The notes under the pieces are model-generated. The model searched no databases. It saw only the letters and a program-made list of their open reading frames with translations, and was not told the origin of the DNA. The translations under genes and the position numbers were made by a program. DNA of 46,651 nucleotides from RGIG1995 sp045658315 (GTDB lineage: Bacteria > Bacillota > Clostridia > Oscillospirales > CAG-272): assembly GCA_045658315.1 (NCBI GenBank), contig JAZOUV010000079.1, forward strand, positions 1-46,651, written 5' to 3'. Of the stretch, positions 26,489 through 35,190 are shown in pieces; within the stretch, counting starts at the first letter, position 1, and every line of letters begins with the position of its first letter.

Positions 26489-29400
26489 GTTTGAGTTAAC
26501 ACCTGCACAACGTAAGGCTGTTGAACTGCGTGGACATACTATGCTTGTGTCTGCGGCAGCGGGCTCGGGCAAAACTGCCGTGCTTACCAAAAGAATAATC
26601 AATCTTGTTACCGACTCCGAGTCACCTGTTGATGTTTCCGAGCTCCTTGTTGTTACCTTTACAAAAGCGGCTGCAACGGAGCTTAAAGAACGTATATCAA
26701 GTGCTGTTTTTTCAGCGTTAAAAGAAGATCCCTCCAACAAGCATCTTTCAAATCAGCTTCTTAACCTCGGCAAAGCAAAAATTTGCACGATCCACTCTTT
26801 TTGTGCCGATCTTGTAAAAACTCATTTTCAAAATCTTGAATTGCCTGCAACCCTTCGTATAGCAGACGAAAGCGAAGCTGCACTTATCTGCAACAATATT
26901 ATGAATGAGTTGATAGATTCGTGTTACGGTGGTCTTTATTCGGAGACAATAACCGACTTTGCGGATTTTACAGAGAACTTTTTACAGGCAAAAAAAGACG
27001 ACAGTCTTCCCGTTGTCTTTTCAAGTGTGTATAATTATTTGCGTAATTTTCCGTTGGGACTTGAATTGTTGAATGAATGTGCAACCGAGCTTGAAATCGG
27101 TTCTTCATTAAACCCGCTTCAAACCAAATGGGGGTGCAAAATAAGAGAATACCTAAAAAGAACATTTGTATATTATTTTGAACAGCTTGAAAGTGCGTGT
27201 AATTATTTTCAGACAGATGAAAGGTTTGCAAAAGCTTATTTGCCTGCTTTTGAGGAAGACAGACGTGTTTGTTATAAAATCATTTCTTCTGTCGAAGAAA
27301 CGGGATATACAGAGCTTGCCGAGTGTTTTTTCGGTAATATAAAAACCAAGCTCGGCAGTGTTAAAACAGAGTATCAAACAGCACAATCGGATCATTATAG
27401 AGCAATGCGTGCTGAATTTTGGGACAAAATGAATAGGGCTTCTGCGAGTTATTTTGCTTTTTCCGAAAGTGTGGTCAAATCCCATTTCGCACGTACAGCC
27501 GAAGTTTGCAAAAATATGTATGCTTTTCTTTCTGCTTTTGACGGAATGTATAAAGAGGAAAAGAAAAGCAGGGGGCTTCTTGATTACAATGATCTTGAAG
27601 TTTTTGCGTTACGTCTTCTTTATGATGATAAGGCATGTACAATCCCGAGTGAACTTGCAAAAAGTATAAAAGAAAAATATAAATATATCTTTATTGATGA
27701 GTACCAGGATGTTAACGAGCTTCAGGATAAGATATTCTCGGGACTTAGTACACCGACAAACAGATTCATGGTCGGTGATATAAAGCAGAGCATATATGGT
27801 TTCAGAGGCTCTGAACCGGGACTTTTTTCGGGATACAGAACGGTGTTTCCCGAAATATCTTCACAAAAAAATGAATGTCCCGATTCTGACGGTGTTACAC
27901 TTTATTTATCTAACAACTTTAGAAGTGACAGAACTGTTATCGATTTTTCAAATGCAGTCTTTGAGGTTCTTTTCAAGAATAACAGTGGAAAAGCACCTTA
28001 TACCGAAGGAGACAGACTTGTTTGTTCAAAAGTATATGAAGACGGTGAACAAGACTATAAAGTAAGACTTTGCTTTATGGAAGATAATGATGATGTAAAA
28101 GGTGTTGTCAGAGAGGCTGAATTTGTTGCTTCTGAAATTGAAAAAATGGTGAAGCAGGGAACTGACCCATCGGATATAGCATTGCTTTTTCGCTCACGCA
28201 ACAACACTATTTATTTTGAAGAAGCACTGAAAAAGAGAAAGATTGCCAGCTTTAACCAAGTTGACAGAGATTTTTTCGAGAACGATGCAGTTCTTCTGAT
28301 GCTTTGTTTGCTTAATGCTGTTGATAATCCAAGCAGAGATATTTATCTTGCGGGGGTATTAAAAAGTCCTATATTCGGATTTTCGTTGTCTGAATTAACA
28401 TCAATTCGCCGATATGAACCCAAAGGTACATTGTTTAATGCTTTGCAAAAATTTTATAACGATACATCAGATGAAAAATGCTGTCACTTTCTTTTGAAAT
28501 TAAAGCAATGGCGTAAATATGCCGAAGGCTGTCCTGTTGACAAATTGGTAAGGTATATTTATAATGATACGCACATCGTTGAACTGCTTTCGGGAAAAAA
28601 GAACAAAGACTCCGATATTGAAAGACAGGCCAATCTGCTCTTGCTTTATGAATATGCACGTCAGTTTGAAAACGGTAGCTTTAAGGGACTTTACAATTTT
28701 ATTCTCTTTTTAAATGATGTTCTTGAGAAAAAAACTAAGCTGTCCAATGCACGTCTTACGGGAGAGGGAAAAGGCGTTATTAATATTATGTCTGTCCACA
28801 ATTCCAAGGGACTTGAGTTTGATACTGTTTTTTTCTGTGATACTGCCCATCAGTTTAACAGGAGTGATGAAAGAAACTCATATATAATGCATAAGGATTT
28901 CGGCTTGACCTTGCGTCTTCGTGATGAAACGTCCTTTGGTAAGTTTAATACTTTGCCGAGAAGTGCTGCTGAGATTGCTGTACACGAGGATGCTTTGGAT
29001 GAAGAAATGCGTGTTCTTTATGTTGCTTTGACTCGTGCAAAAAAGAGGCTTATCATTACGTCGGCTTTGAAAAAGGCAAAAGAGGTAATAGAATGTATAG
29101 CTTCCGCCGAGCGTCATATATCAAGGCATATTTTGCTTGAAGCGAAAAATATGTCAGAGCTTATTCTGTGGGGAATTCTTAAATCTGACTATTCCGACTA
29201 TGAGCTTGAATTTATTTCGCCCGATATTGACGATGAGGTGGTTTTGGATGAAGAAATTGCTAAAGCTTGCGATGAAGCACGTATAAAGGAGATTGAAGAC
29301 AAAATAGAAGAAAGGCTGTCTTTTAAATATCCTTACGCTGAATTGACCGTATTGCCTTCAAAGCTTGCTGTTTCAAAGCTTTATCCCGGTGTGCTTGATG

Positions 29401-30029
29401 AATACACGACGGAAACCGAACCTATTGCTCCTTCTATGTATGTAAAGCCTAAATTTGTGCTTCCTGAAAAAGAAAGGGCGACCGGTGCGGAGAGAGGAAC
29501 GGCTACACACGTCTTTATGCAGTTTTGTGATATTGATAATGTTTGTAAAAACGGAGTTGAAGCCGAACTGTTGAGACTCACAGAAAAAGGATTCATAGAC
29601 AAACGCAATGCAGAGCTTGTAAATATAGAGAAAGTAAGTGAATTTTTTAAAGGTGATTTATTCCGTTCTCTTTTAGGGGCAAAAAAAGTATGGCGTGAAA
29701 GAAGGTTTAACATAAAACTTCCTGCGTCAGCTTTTACGGAAGACGGTGTTTTAAAAGAAAAGTACGCAGATGAGTGCGTACTTGTTCAAGGTGTAATTGA
29801 CCTTCTGTATATTGATGAGAATGATAAACTTGTTCTTGCCGATTACAAAACAGATTGGTTTTCGGAAAAAGACATCGAATCGGGGTATGCCGAAAAAACA
29901 CTTATCGAAAGATATAAAACACAGCTTTCATATTATGCCGAAGCCTGCAAAAAACTATTTGGCAGAAGCGTTGATAAAACAGTCATTTATTCGTTTGCAC
30001 TGAGCAAAAGTGTAGAAATCGGTAAGTAG
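26478..30029 (+). CDS. addA: ATP-dependent helicase/nuclease subunit A (AddA)
   Basis: UvrD-type helicase and nuclease subunit for recombination-linked break processing. About 1183 residues. Walker A AAAGSGKT lies at about 26-33, motif Ia VTFTKAAATELKERI follows, then IFIDEYQDVNELQD (Walker B), GDIKQSIYGFRG, MSVHNSKGLEFDTVF and VALTRAKKRLII. The C-terminal nuclease domain shows VQGVIDLLYIDENDKLVLADYKTD, with the catalytic DYKT motif. AAGGAGG lies 6 nt before ATG 26478; the adjacent ATG at 26475 is only 3 nt from it. A bidirectional terminator follows and separates it from convergent folA. Confidence 0.96.
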   Translation: MSSKFELTPAQRKAVELRGHTMLVSAAAGSGKTAVLTKRIINLVTDSESPVDVSELLVVTFTKAAATELKERISSAVFSALKEDPSNKHLSNQLLNLGKAKICTIHSFCADLVKTHFQNLELPATLRIADESEAALICNNIMNELIDSCYGGLYSETITDFADFTENFLQAKKDDSLPVVFSSVYNYLRNFPLGLELLNECATELEIGSSLNPLQTKWGCKIREYLKRTFVYYFEQLESACNYFQTDERFAKAYLPAFEEDRRVCYKIISSVEETGYTELAECFFGNIKTKLGSVKTEYQTAQSDHYRAMRAEFWDKMNRASASYFAFSESVVKSHFARTAEVCKNMYAFLSAFDGMYKEEKKSRGLLDYNDLEVFALRLLYDDKACTIPSELAKSIKEKYKYIFIDEYQDVNELQDKIFSGLSTPTNRFMVGDIKQSIYGFRGSEPGLFSGYRTVFPEISSQKNECPDSDGVTLYLSNNFRSDRTVIDFSNAVFEVLFKNNSGKAPYTEGDRLVCSKVYEDGEQDYKVRLCFMEDNDDVKGVVREAEFVASEIEKMVKQGTDPSDIALLFRSRNNTIYFEEALKKRKIASFNQVDRDFFENDAVLLMLCLLNAVDNPSRDIYLAGVLKSPIFGFSLSELTSIRRYEPKGTLFNALQKFYNDTSDEKCCHFLLKLKQWRKYAEGCPVDKLVRYIYNDTHIVELLSGKKNKDSDIERQANLLLLYEYARQFENGSFKGLYNFILFLNDVLEKKTKLSNARLTGEGKGVINIMSVHNSKGLEFDTVFFCDTAHQFNRSDERNSYIMHKDFGLTLRLRDETSFGKFNTLPRSAAEIAVHEDALDEEMRVLYVALTRAKKRLIITSALKKAKEVIECIASAERHISRHILLEAKNMSELILWGILKSDYSDYELEFISPDIDDEVVLDEEIAKACDEARIKEIEDKIEERLSFKYPYAELTVLPSKLAVSKLYPGVLDEYTTETEPIAPSMYVKPKFVLPEKERATGAERGTATHVFMQFCDIDNVCKNGVEAELLRLTEKGFIDKRNAELVNIEKVSEFFKGDLFRSLLGAKKVWRERRFNIKLPASAFTEDGVLKEKYADECVLVQGVIDLLYIDENDKLVLADYKTDWFSEKDIESGYAEKTLIERYKTQLSYYAEACKKLFGRSVDKTVIYSFALSKSVEIGK

Positions 30030-30042
30030 TCAATTTTAAATA

Positions 30043-30090
30043 AAAAAGCATCTTTTCTCTATTAACGCAAAAGAAGAAAAGGTGCTTTTT
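30043..30090. terminator. Bidirectional terminator between addA and folA
   Basis: AAAAAGCATCTTTTCT pairs with AGAAAAGGTGCTTTTT (one wobble), with A-rich and T-rich flanks, between convergent genes. Confidence 0.75.
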
Positions 30091-30153
30091 CTACTTCAAT
30101 CCAACCTGCCGACAGGAATAGGACAGAAAAATATTTAATAAATTACTTTTTTG

Positions 30154-30666
30154 TTAAATCCTTTTATATTCCGTAAAATAAAATTCTAAGTTTGCTTCGG
30201 TGTCTTTTTCGGGATCGCTTATTTGTTTTTCGCCCGTCCAAACTAATTTCCAGTTATTATCTTCGTCAAGGTCAGGGAAGTATACATCTTTTTTAAACGA
30301 CTTATCAAACTTTGTAACGTAGGCTGTGTCGCAATAGGGAAGCATCTGTTTATAGACACTTGCTCCACCGATAACATAAACATCGTCTGTGTTGTATTTC
30401 TTTATTTCTTCAAGCAGGTGCTCGATAGAATGAACAACCGTGGTATCCTCGGGGTGATATTCTTCCGATGGGTGAAGAACTATATTAGTTCTGTTCTTTA
30501 GAGCTTTTCCGCCCGGGAAAGTTGCTAAGGTATTTGACCCTAAAATAACAATCTTACCCGAAGTCAAATCTCTGAAATTCATAAGGTCTGCTCTGACTCG
30601 GGCGAGAAGATCGCCTTTATACCCGATACCCCAATCTTTATCTACAGCAACTATAAGTTTCATCAT
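30154..30666 (-). CDS. folA: Dihydrofolate reductase
   Basis: Reduces dihydrofolate produced by thymidylate synthase back to tetrahydrofolate using NADPH. It has 170 residues, normal size. The N-terminus reads LIVAVDKDWGIGYKGDLL, the catalytic acidic residue is the Asp of RADLMNF, and the cofactor regions are ILGSNTLATFPGGKALKNRTNIVL and VYVIGGASVYKQMLPYCD. In many DHFRs the segment after the third strand reads GRxT, with Arg touching the NADPH 2'-phosphate; here it is GSNT. AAAGGAAG precedes two adjacent ATGs. It lies 25 nt downstream of thyA on the same strand, forming the usual thyA-folA pair. Confidence 0.96.
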   Translation of the reverse strand: MMKLIVAVDKDWGIGYKGDLLARVRADLMNFRDLTSGKIVILGSNTLATFPGGKALKNRTNIVLHPSEEYHPEDTTVVHSIEHLLEEIKKYNTDDVYVIGGASVYKQMLPYCDTAYVTKFDKSFKKDVYFPDLDEDNNWKLVWTGEKQISDPEKDTEANLEFYFTEYKRI

Positions 30667-30691
30667 TTAATCTTCCTTTCAAATATCAGCC

Positions 30692-31522
30692 TTATACGGC
30701 AACAGGGAACTTTCCTACTTTTTCTCCGTGAACATAGTTGTCAACGGTGAAGCTCTCGGGAGTAAAGTCGTAGAAGTTGGTTATTGATTTATCAAGTATA
30801 ACTTGAGGGGCTGGGTGTACATCACGCTTAATAAGCTCTTCAACAATCGGTATATGTCTGTCGTAAATATGAGCATCTGCAATAACATGAACGAGTTCGC
30901 CGGGCTCAAATCCCGAAACCTGTGCAAACATCATAACTAAAGCTGCATACTGAGCAACATTCCAAGCGTTTGCCGCAAGCATATCCTGGGAACGCTGATT
31001 GAGAATGGCACACAGCTTACCGTCAACGACATTAAACGTCATACTGTAGGCACAGGGATAAAGAGCCATTTCGTGCAGGTCTGCAAAATTGTAGAGGTTA
31101 GTCATAATTCTGCGGCTGCAGGGATTATTCTTCAGGTCAAAAAGAACTCTGTCGACCATATCGAATTCTCCCTCACGGTATTTATGTTTAACCCCCATCT
31201 GATAACCGTATGCCTTTCCAATTGAGCCGTTTTTGTCAGCCCAGCTGTCCCAGATGTGAGAGTTAAGGTCATTTATATTGTTTGACTTCTTTTGCCATAT
31301 CCAAAGGATTTCATCAACAGCAGATTTCAAAGAAATGGGGCGAATCGTTATAAGAGGGAATTCTTTTGAAAGATCGTATCTGTTTACAACGCCGAATTTC
31401 TTTATTGTATATGCAGGTTCGCCATCTTCCCAATGTGGTCTCACCTTTTCGTCTTTTACCCAGGAGCCGTTTTCAAGTATATCCTTGCAGGTGTTAATAA
31501 AAGCTATATCTGCTGAACTCAT
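30692..31522 (-). CDS. thyA: Thymidylate synthase
   Basis: Methylates dUMP to dTMP with 5,10-methylene-tetrahydrofolate, producing dihydrofolate. It has 276 residues. The nucleophile is Cys157 in ALYPCAYSMTF. RRIMTNLYNFADL and NQRSQDMLAANAWNVAQYAAL cover the substrate-binding region; the second differs from the E. coli QRSCDVFLGLPFN, a variant I associate with some Gram-positive ThyA proteins. The open frame extends 49 codons further upstream, but those overlap the HAD gene. The ATG at 31522 has AAAGGAG about 9 nt before it. It sits 16 nt after the HAD gene, in one operon with folA. Confidence 0.95.
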   Translation of the reverse strand: MSSADIAFINTCKDILENGSWVKDEKVRPHWEDGEPAYTIKKFGVVNRYDLSKEFPLITIRPISLKSAVDEILWIWQKKSNNINDLNSHIWDSWADKNGSIGKAYGYQMGVKHKYREGEFDMVDRVLFDLKNNPCSRRIMTNLYNFADLHEMALYPCAYSMTFNVVDGKLCAILNQRSQDMLAANAWNVAQYAALVMMFAQVSGFEPGELVHVIADAHIYDRHIPIVEELIKRDVHPAPQVILDKSITNFYDFTPESFTVDNYVHGEKVGKFPVAV

Positions 31523-31538
31523 TTGTATAATCTCCTTT

Positions 31539-32315
31539 TTATTCGGCAGCAATGTCGCCGATAGAATTGAGTATAAGTCTCGGTCTGTAGGGGTACTGAT
31601 TAATGTTGGAGAGGTCTGTAACTCCGGTAAGAACGAGTATGGGGTCAAGACCGCTTTCGATTCCGGCAATAATGTCCGTATCCATTCTGTCGCCTATCAT
31701 AGCTGTATCTTCCGAATGTACACCGAGTATGCGAAGTCCCGTTCTCATCATAAGAGGATTAGGTTTTCCTACATAATAAGCCTGTTTGCCGGTTGTTCTT
31801 TCTATTGGGGCAACGAGAGCTCGGCAAGCGGGAATAGGACCGGTTTCAGATGGACCTGTCAAGTCGGTGTTCGTTCCTATAAGCTTTGCTCCGTTGTTTA
31901 CAAGACGCATAGCTCTTGTTATGTTTTCGTAATTATACTGTGCTGTTTCACCTATGATAACATAGTCGGGATCAATATCATTCATCGTTATGCCTGCATC
32001 GTGAAGGGCGTTGTAAAGACCTGCATCACCGATAACAAAAGCAGAACAGCCTTTTTTTTGGAGTTGTAAAAATTTTGCTGTAGCAAGAGCACTTGTGTAA
32101 AAGTGTGATGCATCAACGTCAAGTCCCATTCGCAGAAGCTTTTGTCTCAGTTCTTCGGGGGTTCTGTTGCTTGCGTTGGTCAAAAACAAGAATCTCTTAT
32201 CGTTGTCAACAAGCCATTTTACAAATTCTTTTGCACCGGGGAGCAGGTAGTTACCATGATAGATAACACCGTCCATATCGCATATAAATCCCTTTTTTTG
32301 TCTTAAACTTTCCAT
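31539..32315 (-). CDS. HAD-IIA family phosphatase (NagD-like)
   Basis: Cytoplasmic phosphatase of the haloacid dehalogenase superfamily, subclass IIA, 258 residues. Motif I is ICDMDGVIYHG with Asp13 as nucleophile and Asp15 as acid/base. Motif II is FLTNASNRT. The IIA cap lies in the middle (YVIIGETAQYNYENI), and GKPNPLMM plus MIGDRMDTDIIAGIESGLDPILVLTGV give motifs III and IV. Substrates in this family range from nucleotides to phosphoglycolate and 4-nitrophenyl phosphate, so a specific role is not assignable. It is first in an operon with thyA and folA, which would fit a nucleotide-phosphate housekeeping role, but that is inference. Confidence 0.9.
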   Translation of the reverse strand: MESLRQKKGFICDMDGVIYHGNYLLPGAKEFVKWLVDNDKRFLFLTNASNRTPEELRQKLLRMGLDVDASHFYTSALATAKFLQLQKKGCSAFVIGDAGLYNALHDAGITMNDIDPDYVIIGETAQYNYENITRAMRLVNNGAKLIGTNTDLTGPSETGPIPACRALVAPIERTTGKQAYYVGKPNPLMMRTGLRILGVHSEDTAMIGDRMDTDIIAGIESGLDPILVLTGVTDLSNINQYPYRPRLILNSIGDIAAE

Positions 32316-32366
32316 TATGTACTCTTTCTTTCAATTAAAAATAATTTTTTGTTTACATTTTTTTAC

Positions 32367-32395
32367 ATTATATCATATTCTGCTTATTCTTTCAA
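32367..32395 (-). promoter_or_regulatory. Promoter of the HAD-thyA-folA operon
   Basis: On the minus strand, TTGAAA (32390-32395), 17-nt spacer, TATAAT (32367-32372). It lies directly after the upstream lipoprotein gene, with no terminator between. Confidence 0.75.
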
Positions 32396-32403
32396 TAGTT
32401 TTT

Positions 32404-33720
32404 TTAATTCCATTGAATATCTTTTAGGATAGGTGTAAAATTATCCCTTTCGGTTTTTGTTTCTTCGACATCAGCACCTGTTAGCGGCTCGTAATAATAT
32501 TGATAGCAAAAGACCGAAACACCCGAGCATTTATCTATATTCTCGGTGTATTCAAGACACCTCTTCATAACATCGGAATTTTCTTCCCATTCACCCTTGC
32601 CGTTTCCTGCCCATTTATCTGTTTTAGATAAAGCTTTTCCGAAGGTCATACCGATTATGAGTTTTATATCTTCATTTTTTATTATACTTGCCCACTTTTC
32701 TGAAGTTTTGTCAAAAGGGCAGGTCTGATGTTCAAGTCCGAAATAAATTTGCGGGCTGATATAGTCTATATAGCCTTTTTCGCTGCACCAGGTATATACG
32801 TCAGCGTATGCTTTATCGGTTGCATTTGACATGTTGCCTTCGGGACTTATACCGTAGAGTAATTGGTCGCTTTTTTCTTTAACAGCAGAGTATATGCCCG
32901 AAACAAGCTTGTTTAGATTGTCATATCTATATTGTTTTAAACTTAAAGTACCGCCTTTTGACTTGTATTCCGTGTATGAAGCTAAATCAAAGTTCTCCGA
33001 TGTAGTGGGGTAAAAATAATCGTCCATATGTACGCCGTCAAAATTATAGTTTTCTACTATTTCTTTTACCCCGTCAATTATAAGCTGTCTTGTTTCCGTG
33101 TATGCGGGATTCAAGTAATACCTTCCGCTAAATTCAACCAAAAAAGTTCCGTATTTTTCTTTATACCATTTTTTTATTAAAAAGTTCTCGCGTACAGATT
33201 GTATTTCTTCGCTCGTCATCGCTCTGAGAGGATTTATCCAGGCGTGAATGGAAAGCCCTAACTTGTGTGCTTCATCAAGTATTACGGGCAACGGGTCATA
33301 GAGAAAATCATTTTTATAATCACCCGTAACGTATTTTGATGACGGATAGTATTGTGAGGGGTAAAAACTGTCCGCGTTGGGGCGAATCTGTAAAAATACG
33401 GTATTGAATCCATTTGATTTAACATTTGTCAGAACTGCTTTTATTTTAGCTTGAAAATCATCTTTTTGACGTTGTACGCCTTGATCTGTATATATATTTT
33501 GTAAATCAAACTGGGACAGCCACATGGCTTTTATGTTTTCGTAATTAATAACTTCAATTTCAGGTATAGGCTCCATTTCCTTATCTTCCATCTCTTCCGG
33601 TGCCGGATTGTTTGGAGATGATTCATGTTCAGCCTTGTCCTTTTGTGTGTTTTTGTTTTCACAGGATATAAAGAATAATAAAATTATTGCCGATAAAATA
33701 CAGATTAATATTTTTTTCAA
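32404..33720 (-). CDS. GHL10/YngK-type glycoside hydrolase-like lipoprotein
   Basis: Predicted surface lipoprotein of 438 residues. The signal peptide ends in lipobox FISC with Cys20, followed by an acidic Pro-rich linker to about residue 55. The domain then starts IKAMWLSQFDLQNIY and contains FNTVFLQIRPNADSFYPS, LGLSIHAWINPLRAM, NFDGVHMDDYFYPT and GISPEGNMSNA. These match the GHL10 (DUF187) TIM-barrel family, exemplified by B. subtilis YngK, thought to act on cell-wall or other glycans; the substrate is unproven. It starts at TTG 33720 with GAGGTG 5 nt before, overlapping the stop of the preceding membrane-protein gene by four bases. Confidence 0.9.
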   Translation of the reverse strand: MKKILICILSAIILLFFISCENKNTQKDKAEHESSPNNPAPEEMEDKEMEPIPEIEVINYENIKAMWLSQFDLQNIYTDQGVQRQKDDFQAKIKAVLTNVKSNGFNTVFLQIRPNADSFYPSQYYPSSKYVTGDYKNDFLYDPLPVILDEAHKLGLSIHAWINPLRAMTSEEIQSVRENFLIKKWYKEKYGTFLVEFSGRYYLNPAYTETRQLIIDGVKEIVENYNFDGVHMDDYFYPTTSENFDLASYTEYKSKGGTLSLKQYRYDNLNKLVSGIYSAVKEKSDQLLYGISPEGNMSNATDKAYADVYTWCSEKGYIDYISPQIYFGLEHQTCPFDKTSEKWASIIKNEDIKLIIGMTFGKALSKTDKWAGNGKGEWEENSDVMKRCLEYTENIDKCSGVSVFCYQYYYEPLTGADVEETKTERDNFTPILKDIQWN

Positions 33721-34271
33721 GATATCACCTCTTTGTGATTGTATATTACATTTGACTTATTTTTATCAAGTATATGCTTTTTTAAAGAATAAAAATAGCT
33801 CATACTTATACAAAAGGTTTGCTTGTCAATCATTTTTACACACTCGGTAAGCTGAGTAAACGGGCTTGTTATTACAAATATGTGTATGTCTGAAGTGGCA
33901 CAAATATCTGTAATTTCATTTTCGTTTTCTTTAAATATTATGCAGACCTTGTTTTTTTTAATAAGGCTTGAAAAATATTTATTATTTTTTTTGTGCATAA
34001 CCATGGTGTAGATACAGAATCCTAAGACTGATACCAATACCAAAGGGAGAAGAATAAATATCGCAGTGGATATTAGCAAGAAATATGCTCCCGTCTGTAT
34101 CCAAATAAATATTATCCGTATATATCGGAAAATTTTTCCCACAAGAATATATTTTCGCAAAAATTTGTAGACACTTTTTATTTTGTGGACAGCAGTGGTG
34201 TTTTTGGCATTTGCATAAAGATAAGCGATATAATTTTTGTATTTAAGCGGATCGTTTGTTGTTCTATTCAT
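33717..34271 (-). CDS. Unrecognised small membrane protein
   Basis: I do not recognise a family. The protein has 184 residues: a basic N-terminal region (about 1-50, many Lys, Arg and Tyr), a long hydrophobic segment around residues 53-92 probably forming two helices, and a C-terminal soluble part of about 90 residues (VCIIFKENENEITDICATSDIHIFVITSP). The topology resembles two-helix membrane anchors with a cytoplasmic sensor-like tail, but that is only impression. It overlaps its upstream neighbour (ATGA) and its downstream neighbour by four bases each, so it sits in a translationally coupled operon between the inositol-phosphatase-like gene and the YngK-like lipoprotein. AT content is higher than in its neighbours. 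Confidence 0.7.
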   Translation of the reverse strand: MNRTTNDPLKYKNYIAYLYANAKNTTAVHKIKSVYKFLRKYILVGKIFRYIRIIFIWIQTGAYFLLISTAIFILLPLVLVSVLGFCIYTMVMHKKNNKYFSSLIKKNKVCIIFKENENEITDICATSDIHIFVITSPFTQLTECVKMIDKQTFCISMSYFYSLKKHILDKNKSNVIYNHKEVIS

Positions 34272-35038
34272 ATAAAGTAGTTTTTGTCAAAAAACTCTTT
34301 ATATACATTCTTGTTACCTGCGTAGATCTCAGAGCATTTATGCAAAGGCGGTTTGTTGCCGTCTCGGTTTGTTATAATGCCGCCTGCTTCTTCTATGATT
34401 ATTATGCCTGCCGCATAATCCCACGGAAAAAGGCTGAGTTCAAAAAACATATCGTGTCTTCCGCATGCGGTATAACACAGATCCAATGCCGCCGAGCCCG
34501 TTCTGCGAATATCCTCGCAATCGGGCATGATTCTTGTCAGCATTGCCATTGTTTTGTCGATAAGGTCGGGATAATATAATGAAGTTCCAAAGCCGACAAA
34601 GGAGTCTTTCAGGCAAGTATCTGAAACGGTGATAGGTTTGCCGTTCAGAAATGCACCTTTGCCTTTTTCGGCGTAAAACATTTCGTCTTGATAGGGATTT
34701 ATAACTATACCGCATATTATTTCTCCGTCCTTTGCGAGAGCAAGAGATATGGCACTGTGCTTGTAAGTACGCCTAAAATTAGCTGTCCCGTCGATTGGAT
34801 CGCATATAAAACAATATCCATTGTATGGGTCGCATTTATCTTCGCCCTCTTCTTCTCCCAGAAATCTTATGTCGGGGTAGAGTTTTTTCATCTCGTCTTG
34901 GATATAATGCTGTACCTTTGTGTCAAAGACAGTAACAAAGTTTCGGTCTCCCTTTTTTTCGGTATAATCTGTTATATTGTGTGCATTAAGCATTATTTGA
35001 GCGGCTTCTTTTACAACCTTTATCATTATTTCTAACAT
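34268..35038 (-). CDS. Inositol monophosphatase family protein
   Basis: Mg-dependent phosphatase of the IMPase/SuhB/CysQ superfamily, 256 residues. Metal-binding motifs are GEEEGED (near residue 61), CDPIDGTANF (Asp80, Asp83) and FPWDYAAG near the C-terminus. Substrates could be inositol phosphate, sugar phosphate or phosphoadenosine phosphate; the sequence does not decide. The open frame extends 43 codons upstream, but those residues are unlike the family and overlap the promoter. ATG 35038 with GGAAGGG upstream fits the family N-terminus. First gene of a coupled three-gene operon. Confidence 0.9.
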   Translation of the reverse strand: MLEIMIKVVKEAAQIMLNAHNITDYTEKKGDRNFVTVFDTKVQHYIQDEMKKLYPDIRFLGEEEGEDKCDPYNGYCFICDPIDGTANFRRTYKHSAISLALAKDGEIICGIVINPYQDEMFYAEKGKGAFLNGKPITVSDTCLKDSFVGFGTSLYYPDLIDKTMAMLTRIMPDCEDIRRTGSAALDLCYTACGRHDMFFELSLFPWDYAAGIIIIEEAGGIITNRDGNKPPLHKCSEIYAGNKNVYKEFFDKNYFI

Positions 35039-35071
35039 AATTTTATCCCTTCCGATAAATAAGCTATATTC

Positions 35072-35099
35072 ATTATACCATAAGTGTTCTTGAAAACAA
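35072..35099 (-). promoter_or_regulatory. Promoter of the IMPase operon
   Basis: On the minus strand, TTGTTT (35094-35099), 16-nt spacer, TATAAT (35072-35077), with TG one base before the -10. Confidence 0.6.
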
Positions 35100-35107
35100 G
35101 TGGGGTC

Positions 35108-35136
35108 TTGACAAAATATCGAAAAAATAATATAAT
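35108..35136 (+). promoter_or_regulatory. Consensus promoter of the GyrB-like gene
   Basis: TTGACA, exactly 17 nt, TATAAT; 54 nt before the ATG. It diverges from the IMPase promoter with only 8 bp between the two -35 boxes. Confidence 0.85.
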
Positions 35137-35190
35137 ATTTCAATAGAATTATTGGAAATTCGCTCATTCGATGGGTTTTGGAGGTTATAA

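Noticed and set aside
31278..32069. 263-codon plus-strand frame across thyA and the HAD gene
   Set aside because: It lies antisense to two certain genes, is Cys/Ser-rich and has no initiation signals.
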